Source: an uncultured Opitutales bacterium
GTDB taxonomy: Bacteria; Verrucomicrobiota; Verrucomicrobiia; Opitutales; Intestinicryptomonadaceae
Length of the DNA: 64,000 nucleotides
NCBI GenBank assembly: GCA_944389195.1
Contig: CALXLM010000003.1
Coordinates: 16,309 to 80,308, forward strand
Direction of reading: 5' to 3'
Positions 17,839 through 26,944 of the stretch are shown in pieces. Made by a program: the position numbers and the translations under genes. The stretch's first letter is position 1, and each line of letters opens with the position of its first letter. The notes under the pieces were generated by a model that did no database searches, was not told where the DNA came from, and worked only from the letters and a program-made list of their open reading frames with translations.

Positions 17839-19494
17839 ATGCGTTTTTTTGCAAATTTCATTACGTCCATTCTGAGACTCGCCGCCGGCGTTTTTGCATT
17901 GCTTGTGGCTGCGGGCGTTCCCGCGTATTTCGTGGCGGTCGATAAGGAGGCCGTAGTGGCTGCCGGCGCGGGGACTCCAACACCCCTTGATTTGGCGCGG
18001 GTTTATTTCGACGCCTCGAAGTTTTCAACGGCTTTGCTGGCTGCCGGCGCGGCGGCGGAAGACGATAAAATTTCCAAGGAGGTTGAGGCGGTATATGCTT
18101 TGCATCCCAAATGGGCGGCCGCCGGCGGGGACGACCCGTATTTCGACGCATTTCTCTCGACCGTGCCGCGCGAGTATTCGTCTAAAAGCGGCGTTAAGGT
18201 TTATTCCGTATTGTCGCTCGAGGAAAACCGTAAAAAACTGCTCGAGTTTTTGTCCCAGACCGACTCAGGATTCGTAAAGAAAATCATAAGCTTAAGGGGA
18301 ATGACATCGTCGGTTCTTCCGGCGGTTTATACGTCCGCGGGGGCTCCGCTTGAGGCGGCGCTTTTGTCGAGCGCGCTGCTTGCACAGACTGGGGACTTTT
18401 CGCCGATCTTTCTAAAGGATTTTTCGTCAACGTTGGAATCGATGAAAAGCGATTCCGCCGAAAAGGACAAGTTTGAAAAGTACTGCATAGGGCTTCTCGT
18501 GTTCGCCAAAAGCATGGATTGGACGAGCATGGGATCGCTTTTTGCGCATTTTTCGTCGCTAAAGGAGGTTTACGATTTTGCGCGCGTATACGAAAGGGCG
18601 CCTTCGGACGACATGAAAAAAACGCTTGTAGCCGGACTTTTAATGTGCGGCAGCGCCCCAGACTGCGTGCGCTATCTTGGCGGAGCGGACGGCCGGCGCT
18701 GGAGGGATTTTTCTTTCGCCTACATGAACGGCGAGGGTGCCCTGAAATTTCTTCTCGGGCGCGGCAAACCCATATATAGGAACTCCTATGTAGCGAAGCT
18801 GGTGCTTCCGGTATGCGCGCCGCTAAGGGAAAGCCTCGGCGCGGCTGCGGTTGATTTCCCGGTCGGGCTGCTCGTTCTAAAGGTTGCGCTGAGCCTGCTG
18901 GGTGGCTATCTTTTCATTAGGGGATTTCTCAGGATGTTTTTTTGGCGGCGCGACACGCCTTCATGGCTATCTCCGCTGGCGCTTGCGAGGGGCTTCTTGG
19001 AGGGTTCGGTGGTGGCTCTGGCATTTTTCATCGTGATAGAGCCGAATGCGTTTAGAATCAAAATAGAAAACGGCCCCGCGCCGGAATTAAAATTTGCATT
19101 TGAAAAAGCAGTCAACACAATAGGAGAGGAAATTATGAAATTCGAAACAGACTCCGCAACTCTTGCAGCCGTAGGGCTGTTTTTGGTCCTGCAATTTACG
19201 GTGTATTTGCTTTGCGTAATACGCTTGTCCATAATCAAGCGCACTATCGCCCCGCCGAAGCTGAAGCTGAAACTGCTGGAAAACGAGGAAAATTTTTTCG
19301 ACCTCGGGCTTTACATAGGATTGGCCGGAACGGTGGTTTCCCTTATACTTTTGACGATGGGCATAGTGACGGCAAGCCTTATGGCCGCGTACGCATCGAC
19401 GCTGTTCGGCATATTGTTTACAGCGATTGTGAAAATAGTTCACGTTAGAAAATACAAGCGCAAGCTTCTTATAGAATCGGCCGGCGAAGACTAA
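17839..19494 (+). CDS. Membrane protein with large extracytoplasmic domain and MotA/ExbB-like C-terminus
   Basis: 551 residues. An N-terminal anchor (residues ~12-32) is followed by an Ala/Lys-rich, mostly helical extracytoplasmic region to ~335. Four further hydrophobic segments follow: ~342-364, ~384-404, ~434-456 and a pair at ~480-530. The final pair, GLYIGLAGTVVSLIL and AAYASTLFGILFTAIV, resembles the pore helices of MotA/TolQ/ExbB proton channels (GLLGTV-like and A-x-x-x-T-x-x-G-like motifs). I do not recognise the family as a whole. No ExbD/TolR/MotB partner is next to it. It is 2 bases from lpxA, which hints at an envelope role. Confidence 0.6.
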   Translation: MRFFANFITSILRLAAGVFALLVAAGVPAYFVAVDKEAVVAAGAGTPTPLDLARVYFDASKFSTALLAAGAAAEDDKISKEVEAVYALHPKWAAAGGDDPYFDAFLSTVPREYSSKSGVKVYSVLSLEENRKKLLEFLSQTDSGFVKKIISLRGMTSSVLPAVYTSAGAPLEAALLSSALLAQTGDFSPIFLKDFSSTLESMKSDSAEKDKFEKYCIGLLVFAKSMDWTSMGSLFAHFSSLKEVYDFARVYERAPSDDMKKTLVAGLLMCGSAPDCVRYLGGADGRRWRDFSFAYMNGEGALKFLLGRGKPIYRNSYVAKLVLPVCAPLRESLGAAAVDFPVGLLVLKVALSLLGGYLFIRGFLRMFFWRRDTPSWLSPLALARGFLEGSVVALAFFIVIEPNAFRIKIENGPAPELKFAFEKAVNTIGEEIMKFETDSATLAAVGLFLVLQFTVYLLCVIRLSIIKRTIAPPKLKLKLLENEENFFDLGLYIGLAGTVVSLILLTMGIVTASLMAAYASTLFGILFTAIVKIVHVRKYKRKLLIESAGED

Positions 19495-19496
19495 AA

Positions 19497-20285
19497 ATGA
19501 ATTCAATACACCCCACCGCCATTTTGGGAGAAGGCGTTTTATTGGGCGACAACGTGACTGTCGGCGCATACGCCATAGTTGAGGGCGGCGCCGAAATAGG
19601 GAACGGCTGCGTGGTCGAGCCGCACGCAAAGATATGCAAATGGGCGCGCATCGCTTCTGGCTGCCGCATATGCTCTTTTGCGGTTGTCGGAGGAGAGCCG
19701 CAGGATTTGCATTTCGACGCGTCTGTCAAGTCGTACGTCGAATTGGGGGAAGACTCCGTCGTGCGGGAGAGCGCGACGATACACAGGGCGACTTTTGAAA
19801 ACTCGTCTACTGCGATAGGTTCGCGCGCCTTCATGATGGCGTCTTCGCATGTCGGGCACGACTGTGTCGTGGGGAACGATTTTATAATAGGTTGTTTTGC
19901 CGCGCTTGCCGGCCACGTCAGGGTTGGCGACGACGTGTTTGTCAGCGGTGGGGTGATGATCCACCAGCGCGTTAGGATAGGCGACGGCGTAATCGTAAGC
20001 GGAAATTCTGCCGCGTCCATGGATATTGCCCCGTACACGATCGCCCATTCGAGAAATAGAATAGGGGGGTTGAACATCATAGGCATGAACCGCCGAAAGA
20101 CGCCGAACAGCGACATATGCGAGGTAAAATCTCTTTATGCCAAGGTGTTCGGAACTCCTGCGGCCCGCAAGACGGCGCTTGAAATATTGAATTCAGGCGG
20201 AGCGGAAACTCCCTCCGGAAGAAATTTTTTAGAATTTTTCAAACCTGACGGGCGGCATTATCTAACCCCGTTTTCGGGCAGATAG
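19497..20285 (+). CDS. lpxA: UDP-N-acetylglucosamine O-acyltransferase LpxA
   Basis: 262 residues, the standard length. The left-handed beta-helix hexapeptide repeats run through residues 1-190 (for example IHPTAILGEGVLLGDNV). The catalytic His is in SSHVGHDC and the HGHVIVG-like turn is GHVRVGDDV. LpxA adds the first 3-hydroxyacyl chain to UDP-GlcNAc, committing to lipid A, so the organism has an LPS-type outer membrane. lpxC, lpxD and fabZ are not adjacent. pdxA begins 12 bases downstream. Confidence 0.95.
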   Translation: MNSIHPTAILGEGVLLGDNVTVGAYAIVEGGAEIGNGCVVEPHAKICKWARIASGCRICSFAVVGGEPQDLHFDASVKSYVELGEDSVVRESATIHRATFENSSTAIGSRAFMMASSHVGHDCVVGNDFIIGCFAALAGHVRVGDDVFVSGGVMIHQRVRIGDGVIVSGNSAASMDIAPYTIAHSRNRIGGLNIIGMNRRKTPNSDICEVKSLYAKVFGTPAARKTALEILNSGGAETPSGRNFLEFFKPDGRHYLTPFSGR

Positions 20286-20297
20286 GACTGTTTTTCA

Positions 20298-21218
20298 ATG
20301 GCTTCGGACGGCAGAAAATTGGCGATAACAATCGGCGATCCGTCGGGCGTAGGGCCCGAAATTATACTTGATTGGGCACGCGCAAACCCCGATTTGAGGC
20401 GCCGTGTCGAGGTCATAGCGCATCCGCAATTTCTTGAAACGCTTCCTTCCGGCATGTCGGTTGTGCCGGTCGGGCCGACGGACTTCAAGGCGGTTCCGGG
20501 ATCGCCATGCGAGGCCGGGGCGCGCGTCGCTTTTGAATCCCTCGAAACCGCCGCTGCGGGCTGCCTAAGCGGGCGTTATTTGGCGGTCGCCACGGCTCCG
20601 ATATCGAAGTTTCAAATGAAGGGGGTGGGGTTTGATTTTCCGGGACAGACTGAGTTTTTTGCAGCGCGCTGGGGCGGCGAGCCCGTGATGGCGTTTGCGG
20701 GCGAAAGGCTTTTGTTGTCTCTTGTCACTTGGCACGAGCCTTTAAAAAGCGTGCCTTTGTCTGTGAGTGCGGACAAAATCGAGCGCGCTGTCCGCGCGGC
20801 GTGCACGCTTGCAAGAAAAATAAAAAAAGCGGAGTTCCCGCGCATCGCCGTTTGCGGGCTGAACCCTCATGCAGGCGAAAACGGCATTCTCGGCGAAGAG
20901 GAGTCGCTGGTTATCAATCCGGCTCTCGAGGCTCTCAGATCTGAAAAATACCCGAACCTTTCGGAGGCTCTCCCTCCTGATACCGTTTTTTCAAGGACTT
21001 TAAACGGGGAATTCGACTGCATAGTTTCAATGTACCACGACCAGGGCTTGGCTCCGTTGAAAGCGTTAGAGTTTGACAGGGCGGTAAACGTGTCGATGAA
21101 TCTTAAGTTTATAAGGACGAGTCCCGACCACGGCACGGGCTTTCAGATTGCGGGAAAGTCTCTGGCGTCGGCGCGCAGCTTTTCGGAGGCTGTAAACCTC
21201 GCATTTATGCTGGCATAG
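20298..21218 (+). CDS. pdxA: 4-hydroxythreonine-4-phosphate dehydrogenase PdxA
   Basis: 306 residues. The start LAITIGDPSGVGPE, the metal-site region SMYHDQGLAPLKAL and the C-terminal RTSPDHGTGFQIAG are diagnostic. PdxA oxidises 4-phosphohydroxythreonine in the DXP-dependent vitamin B6 pathway. Metal ligands His (in TWHEP), His (YHDQG) and His (PDHGT) are kept. It closes the lpxA unit; a terminator lies at 21388, after 170 bases without a gene. Confidence 0.95.
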   Translation: MASDGRKLAITIGDPSGVGPEIILDWARANPDLRRRVEVIAHPQFLETLPSGMSVVPVGPTDFKAVPGSPCEAGARVAFESLETAAAGCLSGRYLAVATAPISKFQMKGVGFDFPGQTEFFAARWGGEPVMAFAGERLLLSLVTWHEPLKSVPLSVSADKIERAVRAACTLARKIKKAEFPRIAVCGLNPHAGENGILGEEESLVINPALEALRSEKYPNLSEALPPDTVFSRTLNGEFDCIVSMYHDQGLAPLKALEFDRAVNVSMNLKFIRTSPDHGTGFQIAGKSLASARSFSEAVNLAFMLA

Positions 21219-21684
21219 GGGCGCGTTTTGTCCGGCTTATTTCGTGTCTCCGCGCGGGCGGTGGGCGCTGCAGGGAGCTTAGCGCGCTTGCATTGCCTCA
21301 CCCTTTTATAAAGCTATAAAGCAGCCTGAAAAATGCGCCTATCGTGTTTAATTAAGCCGCGCATGAAGGCTGAAATATAATTTGCGACCGAACGTTTTGT
21401 TCGGCTTTTTGTTATGGGCGAGGAAAATAGATTTGGATTTAAACTTTGTCTATTTTTTCTGCAATGCGTTCGATATTTTTAAGCGTTTTTTCTCTTTTGC
21501 CGCAGCTTTTGCGCGCGTTGCCGCCGCCGTATTAACGCCGGGAACGGCGCGCATTTTTTAATGCGCAACATTATTTAGAGGCGCATCTTTTGCGCATGCG
21601 GCGCCGCGCGCCGGGATTTAGACTCCATGCGGCAGGTTGCTGCATGGCGCGCGCAGCGGGTTGGTTGATATTGCCGGGTCGGTT
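21219..21684. other. Intergenic region between pdxA and mdh
   Basis: 466 bases between convergent genes with no credible coding frame. It contains a plus-strand terminator (21388-21410) and several GC-rich palindromes, notably GCGCATT/AATGCGC at 21549-21566 with a T4 loop and CCATGC/GCATGG near 21627-21649. TGCGC words recur through 21535-21660. Some of these may end mdh transcription, though none has a clean T tract on the minus strand. Confidence 0.5.
21388..21410 (+). terminator. Intrinsic terminator downstream of pdxA
   Basis: CCGAAC (21388-21393), loop GTTTT, GTTCGG (21399-21404), then CTTTTT. A compact stem with a T tract on the plus strand, probably the end of the lpxA-pdxA transcript. 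Confidence 0.65.
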
Positions 21685-22671
21685 TTAAAATGCGAGGGCG
21701 TTAAAAGCGGCTGCCTCTTCGGCAAGTTCATTTACTGACGCGTCTATCTGGCAACGGGAAAATTCGTTTATTTCGAGCCCTTTTACAATCTCAACGTTTT
21801 TGCCGTCGCTCCGCACCGGCATGGACGTGATTAATCCCTTTTTTGTGCCGTACGAACCGTCGGAGCAAAGGGCTACGCTGTGAAAATCGCCCTCCGGAGT
21901 GGGGGTTATTATCGAGCGCACTGTATCGACGATTGCGCTTGCCGCGCTTGCCGCGCTTGAAGCCCCCCTCGCTTCAATGACGGCCGCCCCTCTGTTTCTG
22001 ACGGTTTTTATAAAATCGTTTTTCAGCCAATTTTCGTCTTTTATGACATCCAATACGGGCTTTCCTCCGATTTTTGCGTTATAAAAATCGGGGAACTGCG
22101 TGTTTGAGTGGTTGCCCCAAACGCACATATTCGATACTTCCCTCACTGAAACTCCGGCTTTTTTTGCCAGCTGGGCTTTCGCCCGGTTTTCGTCGAGACG
22201 CGTCAGTGCGAACCAGCGGTCCGAAGGAATCCCTTCAGCATTGTTCATGGCTATCCATGCGTTTGTGTTGCACGGGTTGCCCACGACGAGAATTTTTACG
22301 TCTTTAGCGGCGCTTCTTGCGATGCTCTTTCCCTGTTCGATGAACATTCTGCCGTTCATTTCGAGAAGATCCGAACGTTCCATGCCTTTTTTGCGCGGCG
22401 CACATCCGAGCATGATTATCCAGTTTGCCCCGCCGAAGCCTTCATCGAGATCGGTAGTAGATTCCATCGAATTGAGGGCGCCGTAGGCGCAATCCTCGAG
22501 TTCCATGGCCAATCCGACGCGCATTGTGCCTGCTCCCGGATACACTCCGAGCATCATTAAATCGACCGGCTGGTCCGGGCCGAATATTCCGCCGTTGGCC
22601 AATTTAAACAGGAGGGAATAGCCAATATGGCCCGTTGAACCCGTCACAGTTATTTTTATGGGTTTCTTCAT
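21685..22671 (-). CDS. mdh: Malate dehydrogenase (cytosolic type)
   Basis: 328 residues, NAD-dependent, interconverts malate and oxaloacetate. The N-terminal Rossmann motif is TVTGSTGHIGYSLL, which is the cytosolic/plant-NADP-like MDH class rather than the LDH-like class. The substrate-binding loop APRKKGMERSDLL, TRLDENRA and the catalytic histidine in WGNHSNTQFPD are all present. It is a single-gene minus-strand unit with a good promoter at 22686-22714 and divergent tex. Confidence 0.95.
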   Translation of the reverse strand: MKKPIKITVTGSTGHIGYSLLFKLANGGIFGPDQPVDLMMLGVYPGAGTMRVGLAMELEDCAYGALNSMESTTDLDEGFGGANWIIMLGCAPRKKGMERSDLLEMNGRMFIEQGKSIARSAAKDVKILVVGNPCNTNAWIAMNNAEGIPSDRWFALTRLDENRAKAQLAKKAGVSVREVSNMCVWGNHSNTQFPDFYNAKIGGKPVLDVIKDENWLKNDFIKTVRNRGAAVIEARGASSAASAASAIVDTVRSIITPTPEGDFHSVALCSDGSYGTKKGLITSMPVRSDGKNVEIVKGLEINEFSRCQIDASVNELAEEAAAFNALAF

Positions 22672-22685
22672 CTTATGTGCGGTTA

Positions 22686-22714
22686 AATATTCGGTTGTCC
22701 GTTTTGCTTGTCAA
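22686..22714 (-). promoter_or_regulatory. Candidate sigma-70-type promoter of mdh
   Basis: On the minus strand TTGACA (22714-22709) and AATATT (22691-22686) are separated by 17 bases, about 15 bases upstream of the mdh start. The -35 box is a perfect consensus. Confidence 0.5.
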
Positions 22715-22799
22715 CATTTTATCATATTTTGCGAATAGTCTTTTAATTCGGCCCGTTTTTTGCGACAATCCACGCTTTTAATCAAATTGAAATTTCAGA

Positions 22800-25094
22800 A
22801 TGAATAGGGAACACGCATCAAAAATTGCTTCTGAATTATCTTTGCCTGTGTCCGGAGTCGAGGCGGTAGCCGCGCTTCTTGAAGGCGGCGCCACCATTCC
22901 GTTTATCGCAAGATACAGAAAGGAGGCGACCGGGTCTCTCGACGAGGTTGCCGTTATGAAGATAAGGGACGGCATGGAACGCCTTGCAGCGCTTGACGAA
23001 CGTAGGTCTTCCGTAAAAAAATCCCTGGAGGAAAGGGGGCTTTTGAGTGTCGACATCGCGGCAGAACTCGATTCTGCGGAAACTCTTGCGAGAATCGAGG
23101 ACATCTATCAGCCTTTTAAACCGAAACGCCGAACACGCGCGACTGCCGCAAAAGAAAAGGGTCTCGAACCGCTGGCAGTTTTCATTATGGAAAACCAGGA
23201 CGCGGAGTGCTATGAAAAGGCGGCCGAATTTGTCGATGCCGGCAAAGATGTGCCAGATGCGGAGGCGGCTCTCGCGGGGGCGCGCGACATCATAGCGGAA
23301 AATATAGCCGACAATGCGGAGGCGAGGGCGGCGGTAAGGTCGCATTTTGAGTCGGAGTCCGTAATGTCGTCTAAATGCGTGTTTGGAAAGGAGGAGGACG
23401 GGGCGAAGTACCGCGATTATTTTCATTGGTCGGAAAAGGCAAAAGACGCTCCGAGCCATAGGATTCTCGCGGTAAGGAGGGGAGAAGCCGAAGGTTTTCT
23501 GGTAATGCGCATACTTCCGGAGGACAACTCTGGAATTTTGTCGGATTTGAAGGCGATGTTTGTGAAAGGAAAGGGGGCATCAGCCGAACAGGTATCGGCG
23601 GCTTTGGAGGATTCGTATTCGAGGCTTTTATCGCCTTCCGCCGAAACATACATGCGGCTGGAGGTTAAAAAGCGCGCCGACGAGGAAGCCGTAAAGATTT
23701 TTGCTAACAACCTGCGCGAGCTGCTGATGGCCTCGCCGCTCGGCAGAAAAAACGTTTTGGCTATAGACCCGGGATTCAGAACGGGATGCAAAGTCGTGTG
23801 CCTGAACAGGCAGGGAGACCTTCTGCACAACGACGTCGTTTACCCCGAACAGGGCGCAAGGGCTTCGGAAGAAGCGAAGAACAAACTGCTGGCTTTTTGC
23901 GCCCGTTTCAAAGTCGAAGCCGTGGCCATCGGAAACGGTACTGCGGGGCGGGAAACCGAGGCGTTTGTGCGTTCTTTGGGATTGCCGTCAAACATTCCGA
24001 TTGTAATGGTAAACGAGAGCGGAGCCTCGATTTATTCGGCGTCCGAGGCTGCGCGCGAAGAGTTCCCCAACCTCGACCTTACGGTTCGCGGAGCTATTTC
24101 CATCGGGCGGCGGCTTATGGATCCGCTCGCGGAACTTGTGAAAATAGATCCGCAGTCGATCGGCGTCGGGCAGTACCAGCACGATGTAAACCAAAGCATG
24201 CTCAAACGTTCGCTCGACGACGCTGTTGTAAGCTGCGTTAACAGCGTCGGGGTAGAGGTAAACACGGCGAGTAAACAGCTGCTGTCATACGTGTCTGGCC
24301 TTAACGCTTCGACGGCGGCAAGCATCGTCGAGCATAGAAACGCAAACGGGCCGTTTAAATCGAGAAGGGAACTTTTAAAGGTCAGGGGGTTCGGCGCGAA
24401 GACCTACGAACAATCGGCGGGATTTTTGCGCATATTGGGAGGGGAAAACCCTCTCGATGCCAGCGCCGTCCACCCCGAACGCTACGAGCTTGTGGAGCGC
24501 ATGGCGCGCGACACCGGAGCCGACGTGGCGGCGCTTATGCGCGATTCGTCCGCCCGCGCAAAAATAGACCTCCAAAAATACGTCGGAGACGGGATAGGCA
24601 TGCCCACGCTGAAAGACATAATGCAGGAGCTCGGCAAACCGGGGAGGGATCCGAGGGAAAAATTCGAATTTTTCTCATTTGCCGAAGGCGTAAATAAAAT
24701 GGAGGACTTGCGTGAGGGAATGAGGCTTCCTGGAATCGTGACAAATGTCACGGCTTTTGGGGCGTTTGTGGACATAGGGGTGCACCAGGACGGTCTCGTC
24801 CATATCAGCGAACTTTCCGATTCGTTCGTGAAGGATCCGAACGAAATTGTCAAACCGCAGCAGAAAGTGAACGTCTGCGTATTGGAGGTCGATATACCGC
24901 GGAGACGCATTGCCCTTTCTATGAAGTCGAATCCGCAAAAGCGCTCGGCGGGCCCGGCCGGCGCGCCCGCGGGAGCGCCCGGGGCGCGGAAACCTCTTTC
25001 GCGAGGCGGTGAAAAAGACGGCAGGCGTCGGGGATTTTCGGAGCCGTTTGGAAATTCGTTTGGAGACGCCCTTTCCAAGTTTATAAAAAAATAG
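22800..25094 (+). CDS. tex: Tex RNA-binding protein (transcription accessory factor)
   Basis: 764 residues, the usual Tex length. Domains in order are the N-terminal helical Tex region, a YqgF-like fold (AIDPGFRTGCKVV near residue 320), two helix-hairpin-helix segments (LNASTAASIVEHRNANGPF and LLKVRGFGAKTYEQ), and a C-terminal S1 domain (GMRLPGIVTNVTAFGAFVDIG). It ends in a basic, glycine- and proline-rich tail (~residues 710-764). Tex binds nucleic acids and RNA polymerase and is widely conserved. It is a single-gene unit divergent from mdh. Confidence 0.96.
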   Translation: MNREHASKIASELSLPVSGVEAVAALLEGGATIPFIARYRKEATGSLDEVAVMKIRDGMERLAALDERRSSVKKSLEERGLLSVDIAAELDSAETLARIEDIYQPFKPKRRTRATAAKEKGLEPLAVFIMENQDAECYEKAAEFVDAGKDVPDAEAALAGARDIIAENIADNAEARAAVRSHFESESVMSSKCVFGKEEDGAKYRDYFHWSEKAKDAPSHRILAVRRGEAEGFLVMRILPEDNSGILSDLKAMFVKGKGASAEQVSAALEDSYSRLLSPSAETYMRLEVKKRADEEAVKIFANNLRELLMASPLGRKNVLAIDPGFRTGCKVVCLNRQGDLLHNDVVYPEQGARASEEAKNKLLAFCARFKVEAVAIGNGTAGRETEAFVRSLGLPSNIPIVMVNESGASIYSASEAAREEFPNLDLTVRGAISIGRRLMDPLAELVKIDPQSIGVGQYQHDVNQSMLKRSLDDAVVSCVNSVGVEVNTASKQLLSYVSGLNASTAASIVEHRNANGPFKSRRELLKVRGFGAKTYEQSAGFLRILGGENPLDASAVHPERYELVERMARDTGADVAALMRDSSARAKIDLQKYVGDGIGMPTLKDIMQELGKPGRDPREKFEFFSFAEGVNKMEDLREGMRLPGIVTNVTAFGAFVDIGVHQDGLVHISELSDSFVKDPNEIVKPQQKVNVCVLEVDIPRRRIALSMKSNPQKRSAGPAGAPAGAPGARKPLSRGGEKDGRRRGFSEPFGNSFGDALSKFIKK

Positions 25095-26160
25095 ACTGTT
25101 CGGCGGTTTTTGCGCGTTTTTTTATTTTGCTTCCGGTAACGGACGGATTTCCGCGACGTTGGATAGGGAAATTGATTGTGCTTTTGAACTTCGCCGAAAG
25201 TTGGCTTTTTTGCCTTCGCTGCGACTGCGCTGAAACGCGTGCAAAAAGGGAAAACTCCGTCGGATTGCAAATAGGCTTTAAGTGCCTTAAAAAATTTGAC
25301 TTTGAAAAATTGCAATGTAATTGGCTCAAATCGGTTTTTGCGGTCTTGTTTGCCAACACGGCATGAAACGCAAGTGTATATCCTGCAAAATTTCTGAAGG
25401 CGATTTTCTCATTGGAGGTTGTTTTTTTATGTGCAAGGGTAAATTAGACGTATTGAAAACAGCTTAGTGCAATTTTATTATGGAATGATTTTCATAACCT
25501 ATGAAAGCGGGCACAATTGCGGTTTTCAAGTCGCAATGTAAAAATAAAGCCACTAAATATGTCAAATTGCATGGCAGTGCGCCATAATATGCGGCATGCT
25601 TGAATGATTGTCGCTTTGGCTGGAATGGCAATGGCAAGACTTTGTCAGTTGTTCTTGTAAATATTCTAATCGTCGGAAAGGCAATAAGTCCAAAAGACGA
25701 AATTCGGAGCATGTTTAATTTTTGGTTGTATCAATTATTATTGCAATAATGACTTTTACGCATGCCGGATATAATTTTGCATAAGAGCGAATAGCCGGTA
25801 TATGTCGCCCTTGTATGGCACTTCGAACCTTACTTTAATTTCGCCTGCAATAACGTTATTTCCGTTCTGCATGCGTCCAAAATTAAGAAAGTTTTTTACT
25901 TCTTCGACTATTGCTGCCGCGATATACCTTGTGTTGTTGGCAGATTTATATGTGCCTATAGGCTTAGAAAAGACTTGGTTATGTTACGGTTCTGAACAAT
26001 GCGCCGTTAAAGATTAACGCAATAATGCCGCATGGGCGAAAACACGGCTTTAAAGCGCGGATCTAAGGGATAGGGCAACTAATGTTAAAGGCGCATATTT
26101 TAAATGAATTTATAAAATGCAATAAGAGCGGCCGCAATCTTTAATGGGAAAGTCATCTTT
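25095..26160. other. Gene-poor region between tex and the AlkD-like gene
   Basis: About 1.07 kb, more AT-rich than its surroundings, with no intact gene I can support. Two converging open stretches look protein-like but lack a proper start: plus 25501-25749, from an ATG, with one in-frame TAA at 25585; and minus 25983-25759, 75 codons without an early start codon, including GEIKVRFEVPYKGDIYRLF. A 34-codon frame with four cysteines runs from 25363 to 25467. These may be remnants of decayed genes. No tRNA, array or terminator was seen. Confidence 0.4.
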
Positions 26161-26853
26161 TCATGTAGCGGGCGAAGGGCGGCATTTAAATTCACGCAGT
26201 TTTTTTGCCAATTCCGGCGAAGTTTTGCGCGATTCGATAATTTTTCGGACCGCTATGGAAAGCGTTTGTTGGTCTTTCATTTCCCCCGATAATACAAATT
26301 CGGAGGTCTCGCGCGGAAATTTCGCGTGGAACGATGCCACGCACCATGCGCACGCCGTCTTTGCATAGTAAAACTCGTTGTCGAATCGTTCAAAGCTTTT
26401 AAAGGCGAATTCGATGAATTTTCTTTCCGTAAAAAAATTTAGAAACATGACGTATGCGAATCTGCATTCGTATTCGGCTTTCGAGCGGATTTTATTTTTA
26501 ACGTACTTAAAATACTCTCCACTTTCGTCTTCCTTGATTTTTATTGTGGCGCAAACGCTGTCGCATACCGACCAATTTTTTATAAGGGGCATGAATTCGC
26601 TTATGAGCTTTAGGCGCTCCTTTACGCCTATATCAGCGTAGCACAGAGCCATTCCCCGAAGCATGGTTTCCTCAAAGCTGTCGGGAGGTGGAAGTTCGCT
26701 TATGTCCTCCGCGATTTTTTTTGCCAGCCGCCTCAAAAGAGGCAACCTCACCCCGATAAGATTTTCCGATTTTGGAAGGAGTTTTCTTGCAAACTCCCTG
26801 TATTTTTTATCGGAGAGCCGCGTCAATTCGGCGCGTATTGTTTCTTTTTCCAT
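26161..26853 (-). CDS. DNA alkylation repair protein, AlkD/HEAT-repeat family
   Basis: 230 residues from the ATG at 26853; a start at 26901 would add 16 unlike residues. Helical HEAT-like repeats run throughout. Family signatures are NLIGVRLPLLRRLAKKI near the N-terminus (GVRxPxLR is the AlkD-family start) and NWSVCDSVCATI in the middle (usually NWDLVDSS). AlkD enzymes excise cationic N3- and N7-alkylpurines without base flipping. It ends a minus-strand group that begins with the lipoprotein and contains 8-oxoguanine glycosylase. Confidence 0.82.
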   Translation of the reverse strand: MEKETIRAELTRLSDKKYREFARKLLPKSENLIGVRLPLLRRLAKKIAEDISELPPPDSFEETMLRGMALCYADIGVKERLKLISEFMPLIKNWSVCDSVCATIKIKEDESGEYFKYVKNKIRSKAEYECRFAYVMFLNFFTERKFIEFAFKSFERFDNEFYYAKTACAWCVASFHAKFPRETSEFVLSGEMKDQQTLSIAVRKIIESRKTSPELAKKLREFKCRPSPAT

Positions 26854-26944
26854 TGATGAACTTTGTTCGCTTCCGCAGGCCGAATTTTTGCCTGCGCCCA
26901 TATTTTTTTATGTTGTTTACCCGACGCCACCGCAGCCAAAGGCT

